64,000 nucleotides of DNA from Vibrio sp. SCSIO 43136 (GTDB lineage: Bacteria > Pseudomonadota > Gammaproteobacteria > Enterobacterales > Vibrionaceae). Under the pieces are notes generated by a model. It worked only from the letters and a program-made list of their open reading frames with translations. It was not told the DNA's origin and made no database searches. This document shows, piece after piece, positions 37,623 to 47,387 of this stretch (position 1 is the stretch's first letter; every line of letters begins with the position of its first letter). The translations under genes were made by a program, and so were the position numbers. Location of the stretch: contig NZ_CP071848.1 in NCBI RefSeq assembly GCF_023716565.1, positions 1,550,001 to 1,614,000 of the forward strand, read 5' to 3'.

Positions 37623-39011
37623 TTACGCCCAAAAAGCCAACGCAATAAACGTCAACACACCAATACAAACCAAATTCAATATCACCCCTACTTTCATCAT
37701 TTCCCCTTGAGAAATATGCCCAGAACCAAACACAATGGCGTTAGGTGGCGTTGCGACTGGTAGCATGAAGGCGCAGGATGCGGATACGGCAATCAATACC
37801 GATAAGATGACTGGTGAGATCCCGAATGCCTCTGCAACACTCGCAAACACGGGGATCAGTAATGCGGCGCTTGCGGTGTTGCTGGCGAACTCAGTAAGGA
37901 ATACCACGAACACAGCGATAACGGCCACGATGAATAACAGTCCTAAATGAGCAATTAGTTCGGATAGACCATTGGCGAGGAACACACTCGCTCCTGTGGC
38001 TTTGAGTACGTTACTCAAACAGATACCACCGCCGAACAGTAGCAACACACCCCAGTCTGCGGTTTTTTCAATGTCTTTCCAATGCACAACTCGCGCAAAG
38101 TTAACCGCTACGATGGCTGCTAAAGCGACCAAGGTGTCAAATTTAGCGTAACCGCCCAACATGGCGTTGATCGGTTTGCTAAAGATCCACAAACAGACTG
38201 TTGCACCAAAGATGGCCAAGGTGACCACTTTCCCTTTATCCCAATTAACTGGATCGTAGTTCAGCTCGAAATGCCCTTCTAAATCGGGTTTGAGGATAAA
38301 AAACAGTACCGCCATTGCGACAGGCAATAAAATAAGTGTGGCTGGTACACCAAAGCTCATCCATTCGGTGAAGGTAAGACCAACTTCTGCGGCAGCGATC
38401 GCATTTGGTGGACTGCCAACGATGGTAGCGATCCCGCCTATGCTTGCGCTATACGCAATACCTAACAGGACAAACACATAGGTCTTATGTCCGCTTTCCT
38501 CGTTAACTTTACTGAGTACGCCTAACACCAAAGGCAACATCATCGCTGTTGTCGCCGTGTTACTGATCCACATCGAAAGTGCAGCGGTCACACCAAATAA
38601 CATAAATACTGCGGTGCTCATCTTGCCTCTGGCTAAGATGAGCACTTTATCTGCAATGACCTTATCTAGCCCCTGCCTGTGCATTGCAGCCGCTAGAGCA
38701 AAGCCACCTAGGAACAGAAATATTATCGAGTTGGCAAAGTTGTTAAGTGCGGTCTGTGTGTCAAAGACCCCCAACACGACGGCCATCACAGGCACTAAAA
38801 TCGCCGTGACCGTAACATGCAAAGCCTCAGTCAGCCATAAAATTGCGATAAAAATCAGCATGCTGATGCCTAACACAACATCTTGTTCAAAAGGCAGGGT
38901 AAAGTAGAGGGCAATAAAGAGTGCAATGTCGGCGATAACGATCAGACTGTTGCGATTGAAAAACCACTCACGGGTATTTGAGGGTAATGGAACACTGTCA
39001 TTTCGATTCAT
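37623..39011 (-). CDS. DASS/SLC13 sodium-coupled dicarboxylate symporter (INDY-like)
   Basis: 462 residues from ATG 39011 with AAGGA upstream; an in-frame start at 39041 would add 10 residues. About 11 helices. The two substrate/Na+ signature turns [12 protein letters not shown] (~145) and [12 protein letters not shown] (~375) are present. The length equals that I recall for V. cholerae INDY. It imports succinate, malate or fumarate with Na+. It borders the Zorya island and is probably the ancestral neighbour of the tRNA-Val genes. Confidence 0.92.
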   Translation of the reverse strand: MNRNDSVPLPSNTREWFFNRNSLIVIADIALFIALYFTLPFEQDVVLGISMLIFIAILWLTEALHVTVTAILVPVMAVVLGVFDTQTALNNFANSIIFLFLGGFALAAAMHRQGLDKVIADKVLILARGKMSTAVFMLFGVTAALSMWISNTATTAMMLPLVLGVLSKVNEESGHKTYVFVLLGIAYSASIGGIATIVGSPPNAIAAAEVGLTFTEWMSFGVPATLILLPVAMAVLFFILKPDLEGHFELNYDPVNWDKGKVVTLAIFGATVCLWIFSKPINAMLGGYAKFDTLVALAAIVAVNFARVVHWKDIEKTADWGVLLLFGGGICLSNVLKATGASVFLANGLSELIAHLGLLFIVAVIAVFVVFLTEFASNTASAALLIPVFASVAEAFGISPVILSVLIAVSASCAFMLPVATPPNAIVFGSGHISQGEMMKVGVILNLVCIGVLTFIALAFWA

Positions 39012-39222
39012 AGCATATTCCTTATAGGTGCTAGGTGGCATAACAATAATCCCATAAAAGTTATATGGATATATAATTAATTTTAGAAATTTGTTACCCC
39101 TATCAAATCAAAAATTTGCTCATGGCTCTAACCGCCACAACAAGTAATTAGCCATGTACATTTGTATCAACTTGTTAGATCCTAGCCTCACTTATTAGAA
39201 TGAAAAATGTTTAGGAATTGAC

Positions 39223-39411
39223 GTGTCGTATTTTGTAAAACTGACTAAAAAAGACGGGCTTAAGACCGTAGTGAACATCGACAATATTCTCTATATTGCA
39301 CCGACTAAAGATCACTCAGATTTTTCGGTGATCTTTTTTAACGAATCTCAATACTTGATCGTTCAGGAAAGTTTGGATGAACTGTCTGATTTACTAGAAG
39401 TAGAAGAATAA
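39223..39411 (+). CDS. Small hypothetical protein (FlbD-like size and pattern)
   Basis: 62 residues from GTG 39223 with AGGAA well spaced upstream. Alternating beta pattern (FVKLTKKDGLKTVVNIDNIL, YLIVQESLDELSDLLE) recalls the short FlbD fold, but the match is only in pattern. Followed by a good terminator, so it is probably a real single gene. Function unknown. Confidence 0.7.
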   Translation: MSYFVKLTKKDGLKTVVNIDNILYIAPTKDHSDFSVIFFNESQYLIVQESLDELSDLLEVEE

Positions 39412-39418
39412 ACCCTAT

Positions 39419-39446
39419 GAGGCGCTTACCAGCGCCTCTTTACTTT
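39419..39446. terminator. Terminator between two small convergent genes
   Basis: GAGGCGCT-TACC-AGCGCCTC, an 8-bp stem followed by TTTACTTT. Confidence 0.8.
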
Positions 39447-39484
39447 AAAGCCATGAGTAGAAAACGGTATTTGCATTTTGCGTA

Positions 39485-39742
39485 TCAACATGCAAATGGT
39501 ATCGGCGTTTTAGTCGCTTGTTCGACCCAGCAAGATTGGTCCGTAGGACTTAACCAACCCGTGGTATGAGTCACCAATGGAGCGATGTAACCCGAAGAGT
39601 CTTCATCAAAATGGTAGTCTGTCAATACAGCCGAACCTAAGCGTACAGCTCTCCCACCCAGTAGTTTCACTTGGTTACTCACAACAATCGCATCATGCTC
39701 GGATGCTGTTTCTATTTTGTATGGCTCTATAATTCTGATCAT
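39485..39742 (-). CDS. Hypothetical protein, 85 residues
   Basis: ATG 39742 follows AGGGC. The product opens MIRIIEPYKIETASEHDAIVV and has no membrane segment or recognised domain. The convergent neighbour and shared terminator support a real gene. I do not recognise the family. Confidence 0.55.
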   Translation of the reverse strand: MIRIIEPYKIETASEHDAIVVSNQVKLLGGRAVRLGSAVLTDYHFDEDSSGYIAPLVTHTTGWLSPTDQSCWVEQATKTPIPFAC

Positions 39743-40096
39743 ATCTTAGCCCTCACACAAAAATGGAGTCACAAACCAATATCACTTACCCAAGTGGCAA
39801 AGTTCGCAACCGTCACTGAAACATATGCAATAGTTAGACCATGTGACAAATAGACATAAAAGATTCATAGACTTATACCCTATTTATCTCTTTTGTAGTT
39901 CTTAGAGGAACACTAACAAGGCATAAAACTATTCCCATTTCTCTCTACTGATACACTGCCTCACTTAAGTCCAGGTGCTAATCTTTATAAAAACTGTCGT
40001 CTATATCGAGTTTTTCAAAACAAGCACTTACCTACCCTATAAAGTATGTTTCATACTCATCTATTGCCATAACGTTATAAGGGAAGGAGTCCTAAC
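39743..40096. other. 354-base gap upstream of the HD-GYP gene
   Basis: No gene is supported. It holds a palindrome AGTATG-TTT-CATACT at 40043-40057, which could be an operator, and a strong Shine-Dalgarno AAGGAG at 40084. I see no riboswitch signature, including no c-di-GMP aptamer. Confidence 0.5.
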
Positions 40097-43000
40097 GTGG
40101 GTATACTCAATCGCAAAACCAAGTTTTCTATCCGCCTCACGGTTGGCGGTATGTTTGTTATCGCTACTATTCTTACTGCTTGTATTGCGATCTTCCTTCA
40201 GTACTACTTCTCCAAAGAGATTGCAAAAGAGCACATCTTGTCACGATATACGGTCGCTGCGACTTCGGTTAGCGAGCATATCAACCAGTTAGACTCTGAT
40301 GCACGCTACTCGACTCAACTTCTAGCAAAGGTCAGTGAAAAGAACTTTAACGATGCGAAAACCAAAAAGGAGCTGATCCCGATCTTCGTGGAGGCGCTCA
40401 AAGCGAATAGCAGTTTTTACAGCATCTACATAGGCGATAGCGACGAGCACTTCGTGCAATTGATCAATCTTGATGCATCCGCTCTTCTGCGTGATAAGTT
40501 GAATTACGGTCCAGACGATTGTTGGGTTTTAGTTGAACACTTCGAAATGGGCGGCAAACGTTACAAATCTCTTACCGCTTACAATGAAGATTTTGTCGCA
40601 ACCAAATCAGAGCGCACAGAGAGTAACTTTTTCCCGACACAACGACCTTGGTTCAACAACCACATTCAAGGAAATATAAAGCGTACAGAGCCTTATCTAT
40701 TCCATCTTATGAAAGTGACAGGGCAGACATACTCTACGCCGATTAGTGGGTCAAATGCAGTCTTAGGTATCGATATTGTTCTCTCATCTATCACGGAAAA
40801 ACTTAGGGATAATAATCGAATTAATGAAGACCAGAGTCTAGCTGAAGGCTACTTGTTTTCTGACAATGGACAAGTCATCGCCTCAAACAAATCATTGGAT
40901 GTCCAGTTCAACATCCCTCTTGCTAACAAACTCGAATTAAATCAAGCAGAGCAATCTCTCGTCGACGCTACTCCAACTCTCAAAGTGAGTAACCAAAATG
41001 GCTGGGCTCCTATCGACTTTACCCAAGCCGGTGAACCCAAAGGATACGCCATCGACCTACTAAATATGGTCGCACAATCAACAGGTTTGTCCTTCGAGTA
41101 CATAAATGGTCGGAATTGGTCCGAGTTAGTGCGTGATTTTAAGCAAGGCAATTTAGACATATTGCACTCACGACTTCAGTATTTGAACACCCAAAATGAA
41201 GGCGTTTTTTCTTTACCTATGTATTCACTTCCCTTTGGCTTGGTGACGTCAAAAGATAGTCCAGAAATCACCCGGCTGTCGCAATGGGACAAAACACGGT
41301 TAGGGATTCTTTCTGGCTCAGCGATCCGTGGGCCATTAAGCGAGCAATATCCGCAGTTCATTGTGTATGAGTACGATAACGTCAACGACGTGTTTGAAGC
41401 ACTGAGAAATAACTATATAGACGGATTTCTTGATACTGCGGTTATCACTCGCCACAAGCTAGCTCAATCATTTAACGATCATTTCAAGCTGCATACCCAA
41501 CTGGTCGATATCAACACTAACCTCGCTGCCGACTACCATCTTGTCATGCACCCAGATAATAAAGCGCTGGTATCCCTTATTAACCGAGCGCTTGCAGCAA
41601 TAACACCAGAGCAGCGCAACTTATTGAAGCAAAAATGGTTAGAAGCAGAGTTTGGTAAGCCTAGCGCAGCATTTGCAGCCACTGTGCCTTATCGGGAGTT
41701 GATGCAATTTGCGCAAGATGCAGATAGCCATAACATGCTGCACAGTATTCAAGTTGGGGGCATAGAAAAATATTTTTACGTCACTTCGGTGGGAAATAAA
41801 GCTGGGCTCAATGAGTATTTTGCCGTGGTCGTTCCCAAAAAGTCGATTATGAAATCCGTGACTGAACGCCTCATCACCTCTATTGCTGTCACCACCATTT
41901 TAATGGCGGGATTGCTGCCGATTGCCTGGTTCTTTGGCTCACCAATAGTAAGCCCAATCACTCAGTTGAGAGCCCAGACTCGCAAGATAAAGCAAAGGCG
42001 CTACGACGAAGTTGACTTAGTCGACACCCCGATTAAAGAAATCTATGACTTATCAACCTCGGTCGTCAATATGGCTAGCGAGTTACAACGCCATGAAAAA
42101 GCTCATGAAGAGTTATTTGAGGCGATCATCAAACTGATCGCTCAAGCAATCGATGACAAATCTCCATACACCGCTGGGCACTGTAACCGTGTTCCAGAAA
42201 TAGGCTTGATGTTAGCTAGTGCCGCTGAGAAATCCAATAGTGGCACGCTTGCCCAATTTAAGTTTGCTAATGACGATGAAAGACGTGAGTTTAGAATTGC
42301 GGCTTGGTTGCATGACTGTGGGAAGATAACCTCGCCTGAGCACGTTATCGATAAAGGCACCAAGTTAGAAGCCATCTACAACCGTATCCATGAGATACGT
42401 ATGCGTTTTGAGGTCTTGTGGCGCGATGCGGAAATATCCGCCCTTAAACAGGCTAAAAATGGTGAATTACCACCCGAAGTACAACAGGAGCTAGAACAGC
42501 AACGAGCCCAACTTAAACAAGATTTTGAGTTTATTGCCAACGCTAACGTTGGGGGTGAATTTATGGATGATGAAAGCATCGCTCGGATTAAAGCGATAGC
42601 TAAGACAGAGTGGACTCGATACTTTGACGACCGTGTAGGGCTTTCCCCCGCTGAAGAGCTGCACATCACATCACCTGCGGTCCCTATTCCAGCAAAAGAA
42701 ACGCTGTTAGGCGACAAACCGGAACATATTGTGCCTCATCTACAAAGTACAGAATATGACCCGTCACTAGGGATCAAAATCCAAGCACCAGAGCATCTGT
42801 ACAACTTAGGGGAAATCTACAATCTATGCATACGCCGTGGCACGCTAACTCAAGAAGACCGCTTCAAAGTCAATGAGCACATGATAAGCGGAATAAAAAT
42901 GCTGGAACGACTTCCTTTCCCTCCTGAGCTTAGCCGTGTCCCTCGATATGCGTCGACCCACCATGAAACGCTAAAAGGCAGTGGTTACCCGCGTCAGTTA

Positions 43001-43261
43001 ACAGGTAAGGACCTCTCTATTCCAGAGCGTATCTTGGTCATTGCCGATATATTTGAAGCTCTGACAGCATCCGATAGACCCTACAAAAAAGCAAAACCGC
43101 TCAGCGTGGCCATCGATATCATGTACAAAATGGCCAGTGATGAGCATTTTGATTTGGAGTTGTTCCAGCTGTTTTTAACCAGTGGAGTTTACTTAGACTA
43201 CGCCAAACAACATTTACCAGAATGGCAAATCGACGACGTCGATATTAGTAAATACCTCTAG
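40097..43261 (+). CDS. Membrane HD-GYP phosphodiesterase with Cache and SBP_bac_3 sensor domains
   Basis: 1054 residues from GTG 40097. TM1 ~15-37; a Cache-like periplasmic domain (~38-270); a type 3 solute-binding domain (~290-517, GYAIDLLNMVAQSTGL, EGVFSLPMYS) of the kind that binds amino acids; TM2 ~593-613; HAMP (~615-665); HD-GYP (~680-1040) with HCNRVPEI, AAWLHDCGKI and THHETLKGSGYP. Roughly 130 extra residues lie between the HD pair and the GYP loop. It should hydrolyse c-di-GMP in response to a periplasmic ligand. It faces the tyrosine catabolic operon, hinting at an aromatic or amino acid ligand (inference). Confidence 0.92.
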   Translation: MGILNRKTKFSIRLTVGGMFVIATILTACIAIFLQYYFSKEIAKEHILSRYTVAATSVSEHINQLDSDARYSTQLLAKVSEKNFNDAKTKKELIPIFVEALKANSSFYSIYIGDSDEHFVQLINLDASALLRDKLNYGPDDCWVLVEHFEMGGKRYKSLTAYNEDFVATKSERTESNFFPTQRPWFNNHIQGNIKRTEPYLFHLMKVTGQTYSTPISGSNAVLGIDIVLSSITEKLRDNNRINEDQSLAEGYLFSDNGQVIASNKSLDVQFNIPLANKLELNQAEQSLVDATPTLKVSNQNGWAPIDFTQAGEPKGYAIDLLNMVAQSTGLSFEYINGRNWSELVRDFKQGNLDILHSRLQYLNTQNEGVFSLPMYSLPFGLVTSKDSPEITRLSQWDKTRLGILSGSAIRGPLSEQYPQFIVYEYDNVNDVFEALRNNYIDGFLDTAVITRHKLAQSFNDHFKLHTQLVDINTNLAADYHLVMHPDNKALVSLINRALAAITPEQRNLLKQKWLEAEFGKPSAAFAATVPYRELMQFAQDADSHNMLHSIQVGGIEKYFYVTSVGNKAGLNEYFAVVVPKKSIMKSVTERLITSIAVTTILMAGLLPIAWFFGSPIVSPITQLRAQTRKIKQRRYDEVDLVDTPIKEIYDLSTSVVNMASELQRHEKAHEELFEAIIKLIAQAIDDKSPYTAGHCNRVPEIGLMLASAAEKSNSGTLAQFKFANDDERREFRIAAWLHDCGKITSPEHVIDKGTKLEAIYNRIHEIRMRFEVLWRDAEISALKQAKNGELPPEVQQELEQQRAQLKQDFEFIANANVGGEFMDDESIARIKAIAKTEWTRYFDDRVGLSPAEELHITSPAVPIPAKETLLGDKPEHIVPHLQSTEYDPSLGIKIQAPEHLYNLGEIYNLCIRRGTLTQEDRFKVNEHMISGIKMLERLPFPPELSRVPRYASTHHETLKGSGYPRQLTGKDLSIPERILVIADIFEALTASDRPYKKAKPLSVAIDIMYKMASDEHFDLELFQLFLTSGVYLDYAKQHLPEWQIDDVDISKYL

Positions 43262-43265
43262 TGCT

Positions 43266-43294
43266 TGATGGGGGTTAAATGCCCCATCATTCCT
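43266..43294. terminator. Hairpin between the HD-GYP gene and maiA
   Basis: TGATGGGG-N8-CCCCATCA, an 8-bp stem with a modest T/C tract, between convergent stops. Probably the shared terminator. Confidence 0.55.
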
Positions 43295-43910
43295 TCGGCA
43301 TTGCTTGTTTAAAGGCATCAAGTTTCAAACACTCTTGCTCTATCTGCACCAATCTAGGGAAAGCGTCTAAGTTAAACTGAAAACGACGGGCGTTATAGAG
43401 CTGAGGGATCAAGCAAACATCAACAATAGTGACATTGTCACCCAAGCTGTACTTTCCTGAATAAGTGCGGAGGCGCTTCTCAAGTGCTTCAAAGCCCACT
43501 TCTAACCAATGGTGATACCACTTCATTTTATTGCGCTCGTCAATCTCCATCTCACTAGCCAAGTATTTGAGAACCCGTAAGTTATTGATTGGGTGAACAT
43601 CAGCGCAAATGTCTAAGGCCAAAGCTTTGGCTAGATGCTTTGTCTTAACGTCACTTGGTAGTAACGAAGGTGTTGGGTAACTCTCCTCAAGGTAGTCGAT
43701 AATCGCCAGTGACTGATGCAATTCAAAGTCTTGGTCTTCCAATAAGGGCACCAAGCCCACTGGGTTCTTGTCTTGGTAACCCGTTTCAAATTGCTCGTCT
43801 TGCCCCGGTGCGATATTAACGGCAACTTTAGAGTAAGAAACTCCCTTAATCGCTAATGCTATTCGCACTCGATAACATGCTGTAGAACGCCAATAGTCAT
43901 ACAGGATCAT
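43287..43910 (-). CDS. maiA: Maleylacetoacetate isomerase (zeta-class GST)
   Basis: 207 residues from ATG 43910, which gives the usual MaiA opening ILYDYWRSTACYRVRIALA with the SSC-like catalytic motif present as STAC. The LHQSLAIIDYLEESYP glutathione site and VTIVDVCLIPQLYNARRF block are present. It isomerises maleylacetoacetate to fumarylacetoacetate. The start overlaps fahA by 14 bases; last gene of the operon. Confidence 0.93.
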   Translation of the reverse strand: MILYDYWRSTACYRVRIALAIKGVSYSKVAVNIAPGQDEQFETGYQDKNPVGLVPLLEDQDFELHQSLAIIDYLEESYPTPSLLPSDVKTKHLAKALALDICADVHPINNLRVLKYLASEMEIDERNKMKWYHHWLEVGFEALEKRLRTYSGKYSLGDNVTIVDVCLIPQLYNARRFQFNLDAFPRLVQIEQECLKLDAFKQAMPKE

Positions 43911-44916
43911 ACGCAACGACCGTTTGTTCAATGCGACCAAAAATGGAGTCGCCGCTTTCTGAGAGCATTTCAATCACTATCGTGTCACCTACCTGCATAA
44001 AAGAAGTGGTCGGTGAGCCCGTGTTAATCGTTTCGATCATTCGACGCTCTGCGATGCATGAATATCCAACACCTCCTTCCTCAATAGAAGAGCCAAATTC
44101 AGTATCCTGCTTGTTCGAAACGGTACCCGAACCAATGATAGTACCAGCACCCAAAGCACGCGTTTTGGCTGCATGGGCTACCAGTTGTGCAAAATTGAAG
44201 GTCATATCGACCCCTGCATTTGGGAAACCAAACTGAGCGCCATTGTAGTGGCTACGTAGCGGTAGGTGCACTTTGCTCTCTTGCCAAACATGCCCTAGTT
44301 CGTCCAAGGTGACAGCAACAGGAGAAAATGCACTCGACGGTTTGGACTGGTAAAAGCCAAACCCTTTGGCAAGCTCATTTGGGATCAGACCTCGTAAAGA
44401 GACATCATTAACCAGCATTACCAATCGAATCGCCTTATCTGCATCCGTTACGCTAACGCCTTGGGGAACGTCTGTTGTCACAACTGCAACCTCCGCTTCA
44501 AAGTCTAGGCCCCATGCAGGATCTTGCAGTGGGATGGGCTCGCACGGTGATAAGAAGCAGTCAGAGCCTCCTTGATACATCAGCGGGTCAGTCCAAAATG
44601 AGTCCGGGATTGTTGCACCGCGAGCTTTTCGCACCAGCTCTACATGATTGACATAGGCTGAACCATCTGCCCACTGAAAACATCTTGGTAGTGGCGATAA
44701 ACAGTTTTTGGCCACAAACGGGAGCTCACCTGCCACCTCACCTTGATTGAGTTGGGCGTAAATCGCTTCAAGCTTATAGGCATGACTTTCCCAGTCATCA
44801 AGCAAGGCTTGCATTGTTGGAACTAGCGTCGCAGCGGAGACACATCTCGTAAGATCTCTTGAAACCACGACCAGTTCACCATCTCGTTTACCGTTAAAAT
44901 GCGTCGCTAACTTCAT
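43897..44916 (-). CDS. Fumarylacetoacetate hydrolase
   Basis: 339 residues from ATG 44916 with GGAGC upstream. FAH fold with metal-binding acids in FEAEVAVVTTDVP, LVNDVSLRGLIP and GAGTIIGSGTVSN. It cleaves fumarylacetoacetate to fumarate and acetoacetate, the last step of tyrosine breakdown. The ATG overlaps the hmgA stop (ATGA). Confidence 0.93.
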   Translation of the reverse strand: MKLATHFNGKRDGELVVVSRDLTRCVSAATLVPTMQALLDDWESHAYKLEAIYAQLNQGEVAGELPFVAKNCLSPLPRCFQWADGSAYVNHVELVRKARGATIPDSFWTDPLMYQGGSDCFLSPCEPIPLQDPAWGLDFEAEVAVVTTDVPQGVSVTDADKAIRLVMLVNDVSLRGLIPNELAKGFGFYQSKPSSAFSPVAVTLDELGHVWQESKVHLPLRSHYNGAQFGFPNAGVDMTFNFAQLVAHAAKTRALGAGTIIGSGTVSNKQDTEFGSSIEEGGVGYSCIAERRMIETINTGSPTTSFMQVGDTIVIEMLSESGDSIFGRIEQTVVAYDPV

Positions 44917-46052
44917 TGCTGCTCCTTGGTTTTCCAACTGTTGACGTAGTCAGAGTTCTCGACCTGCTTAAATGCCTCGCTTATTTCTAGAGAGCGCCTT
45001 GTATCAATCATCACAGCGACTTCATCAGCAAAGGTTTTGCGATGCTCAAGCCCTGCTTGAAAAGCTTTAGGATGCGGGCCATGTGGAAAACCTAACGGAT
45101 GCAAAGTAATACTGCCCGCTTCTATCCCATCACGACTAAAGAAGTCGCCTTGGTGATAAAACAGAACCTCATCATAGTCATCATTGCTGTGATAAAACGG
45201 TACTTTCAATGCGCCAGGATCACTTTCAATCGGGCGAGGGACAAAAGTGCAAATCACAAAATTTTCAGCCACAAAAGTAGTATGTGCTGATGGTGGCAAA
45301 TGATAACGGTGTGACATTAACGGTCGAATATCTCGCCAATTTAGCCTCACGACGCTGAGATCACCGTGCCAGCCCAATGCATCCAGGGGGTTGAATGGGT
45401 ACTCCAGTTCCGTCACTTCATTGAAGCGCTTAATGGCTACCGTTGTTCTCTGCTCAGAATACTGCGCTCGAAAAGCGTCATTGATTTCAGGCACGTCGAG
45501 CACTGTTTCGTCAAACACGGCATGTCGCCCCACGCTGCCTCGCTCAGGGAGTTGATACATCCCCTCACTGTTTTCTATCATCAATACAAACAAAGGCTCA
45601 TTAACTTCTAGTCGCCAACTAGTGCTACGAGGGATAACGATGTAATCCCCAACATTAACTTCGAGGTGTCCGTAATCGCAGTAGAGCTGGGCACGACCTT
45701 GATGAATAAAAAGCAGCTCGTCACCATCGGCATTACGTACCAAATTGGTCATGTTTTCACTCACCTGCCAAACTCGAATTTTGCAGTCTTGATTGCTAAG
45801 TAGCACTGGTGTTTGCCAAGGAGAAGATACGTGGGTGTTGTCCAGTTTTGCGCAATCGAAAGCATGTGGCCGCAGACTCCCGCGCCAATCACTCCAACCT
45901 GTCAGGGCATGTTGATGGTGAAAGTGAGACGCAGGGCCAAAGAAACCCGCTCTACCTGCCTCTCGCTCGTAGATAGCCTCGTCAGGTAAGTCGGCATGGG
46001 CCTGTCTAGAGTGCACGCCTTGTCTAATAGGGAAAGAAAATGGTTTACGCAT
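44913..46052 (-). CDS. hmgA: Homogentisate 1,2-dioxygenase
   Basis: 379 residues from ATG 46052, which overlaps the hppD stop by eight bases; the frame is open for 40 more codons inside hppD, but those are not needed. Cupin fold with LFIHQGRAQL, and the iron ligands in YDEVLFYHQGDF and LHPLGFPHGPHP. Opens the homogentisate ring. Loss of this activity in vibrios gives brown pyomelanin pigment; here it looks intact. Confidence 0.9.
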   Translation of the reverse strand: MRKPFSFPIRQGVHSRQAHADLPDEAIYEREAGRAGFFGPASHFHHQHALTGWSDWRGSLRPHAFDCAKLDNTHVSSPWQTPVLLSNQDCKIRVWQVSENMTNLVRNADGDELLFIHQGRAQLYCDYGHLEVNVGDYIVIPRSTSWRLEVNEPLFVLMIENSEGMYQLPERGSVGRHAVFDETVLDVPEINDAFRAQYSEQRTTVAIKRFNEVTELEYPFNPLDALGWHGDLSVVRLNWRDIRPLMSHRYHLPPSAHTTFVAENFVICTFVPRPIESDPGALKVPFYHSNDDYDEVLFYHQGDFFSRDGIEAGSITLHPLGFPHGPHPKAFQAGLEHRKTFADEVAVMIDTRRSLEISEAFKQVENSDYVNSWKTKEQQ

Positions 46053-47154
46053 CTTTGAGCACTCCGCGACGGATTTGGTCTTCCTCAATGGACTCAAACA
46101 GCGCTTTAAAGTTGCCTTCGCCAAACCCCTCATTGCCTTTGCGCTGGATGATTTCAAAAAACACGGGCCCAATCACGGTTTGGGTGAATATTTGAAGCAA
46201 TATGCCGTCTTTCATCGGTGCGCCATCGATGAGTATGCGAAGTTGTTGCAACCGAGCCACATCCTCGCCATGCCCCTCTACACGCTGATCGACTTTTTCA
46301 TAATAAGTGTCTGGCGTAGGCATAAAGTCCATCCCCAAACCTCGTAGCGTCTCTACCGTTTGGTAAATGTCCTCTGTTGTCATGGCGATATGTTGAATGC
46401 CCTCGCCTTTGTATTCTCTTATAAATTCTTCTATCTGGGATTTGTCGTCTGAAGACTCATTGATAGGAATTCGTATTTTTCCGCAAGGCGCAGTCATCGC
46501 TCGACTCACCAAGCCAGTAAGCTTGCCTTCAATATCAAAATAGCGGATCTCTTTAAAGTTACCGATCCGCTCGTAAAATCCAGACCAAGTATCCATCTGG
46601 CCTTGCCTCACGTTATGCGTTAGGTGATCTATAACGCCTAATCCTACATCCTTGTCTTTAAGGCGCTGCTGGAAATCCGGGTAGAACACAAAATCAACGT
46701 CATAGATCTCCTTATCTCCATATCGGTCTACGAAGTAGATCAGACTTTCACCAATGCCGTAAATTGCCGGAATACTGAGTTCCATCGGACCAATTTCAGA
46801 AACGTATTGCTCCCCACCATTCCCTAACGCATGCTTCATCGCCTTAGCTGCATCAAATACTCGAAACGCCATTCCGCAAACAGAAGGCCCATGCAGCTTA
46901 GCAAAAGCATGCGCTTGACTGTTAGGTTCTGCATTAACGATAAAGTTGATATCACCTTGCCTGTAAAGCCACGCTTGCTTTGAACGGTGAGAGGCGATTT
47001 CTGCAAATCCCAATTGATAGAAAAGTGCTTTGAGTGCTGCAATGCCTGAACTGTCGGCGGCAGTATATTCGACGAACTCAAACCCATCGGTTCCTAACGG
47101 GTTAATCGTACGTTGCTTATTAGAGTCGGGGGTAAGACTATCTTGAAGTTGCAT
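46045..47154 (-). CDS. hppD: 4-hydroxyphenylpyruvate dioxygenase
   Basis: 369 residues, ATG with AAGGAAGC upstream. Two vicinal-oxygen-chelate halves; iron ligands in VIDHLTHNVRQG, GIQHIAMTTEDI and GPVFFEIIQRKG; C-terminal EGNFKALFESIE. Converts 4-hydroxyphenylpyruvate to homogentisate. First gene of hppD-hmgA-fahA-maiA, all tightly overlapping, so one transcript is expected from a promoter in the 233-base gap upstream. Confidence 0.95.
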   Translation of the reverse strand: MQLQDSLTPDSNKQRTINPLGTDGFEFVEYTAADSSGIAALKALFYQLGFAEIASHRSKQAWLYRQGDINFIVNAEPNSQAHAFAKLHGPSVCGMAFRVFDAAKAMKHALGNGGEQYVSEIGPMELSIPAIYGIGESLIYFVDRYGDKEIYDVDFVFYPDFQQRLKDKDVGLGVIDHLTHNVRQGQMDTWSGFYERIGNFKEIRYFDIEGKLTGLVSRAMTAPCGKIRIPINESSDDKSQIEEFIREYKGEGIQHIAMTTEDIYQTVETLRGLGMDFMPTPDTYYEKVDQRVEGHGEDVARLQQLRILIDGAPMKDGILLQIFTQTVIGPVFFEIIQRKGNEGFGEGNFKALFESIEEDQIRRGVLKDA

Positions 47155-47259
47155 TATGCTTCCTTGCGTTGGCTTATCTCATACTTGAACTAAGCCAACA
47201 ATTTAGAAGCACGCAAATTATGGTGGTGAATACGTTAGCGCTAAACTGTCACACCCAAA

Positions 47260-47277
47260 TGTAAAATAAATGTTACA
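47260..47277. promoter_or_regulatory. Probable TyrR box upstream of hppD
   Basis: TGTAAA-ATAAAT-GTTACA fits TGTAAA-N6-TTTACA at 11 of 12 defined positions, about 110 bases before the hppD ATG. A further TGTAAA half-site lies at 47343-47348. Regulation of tyrosine breakdown by TyrR is biologically sensible. Confidence 0.55.
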
Positions 47278-47387
47278 TCGAAAATATATGGCACAAAAAC
47301 AATTAGTTACTAACTTATCTGGGATTACAGTCACTTTGGTATGTAAACGAACCTGTCTTTTGATAAGACCATGATTTCTTATCAATA

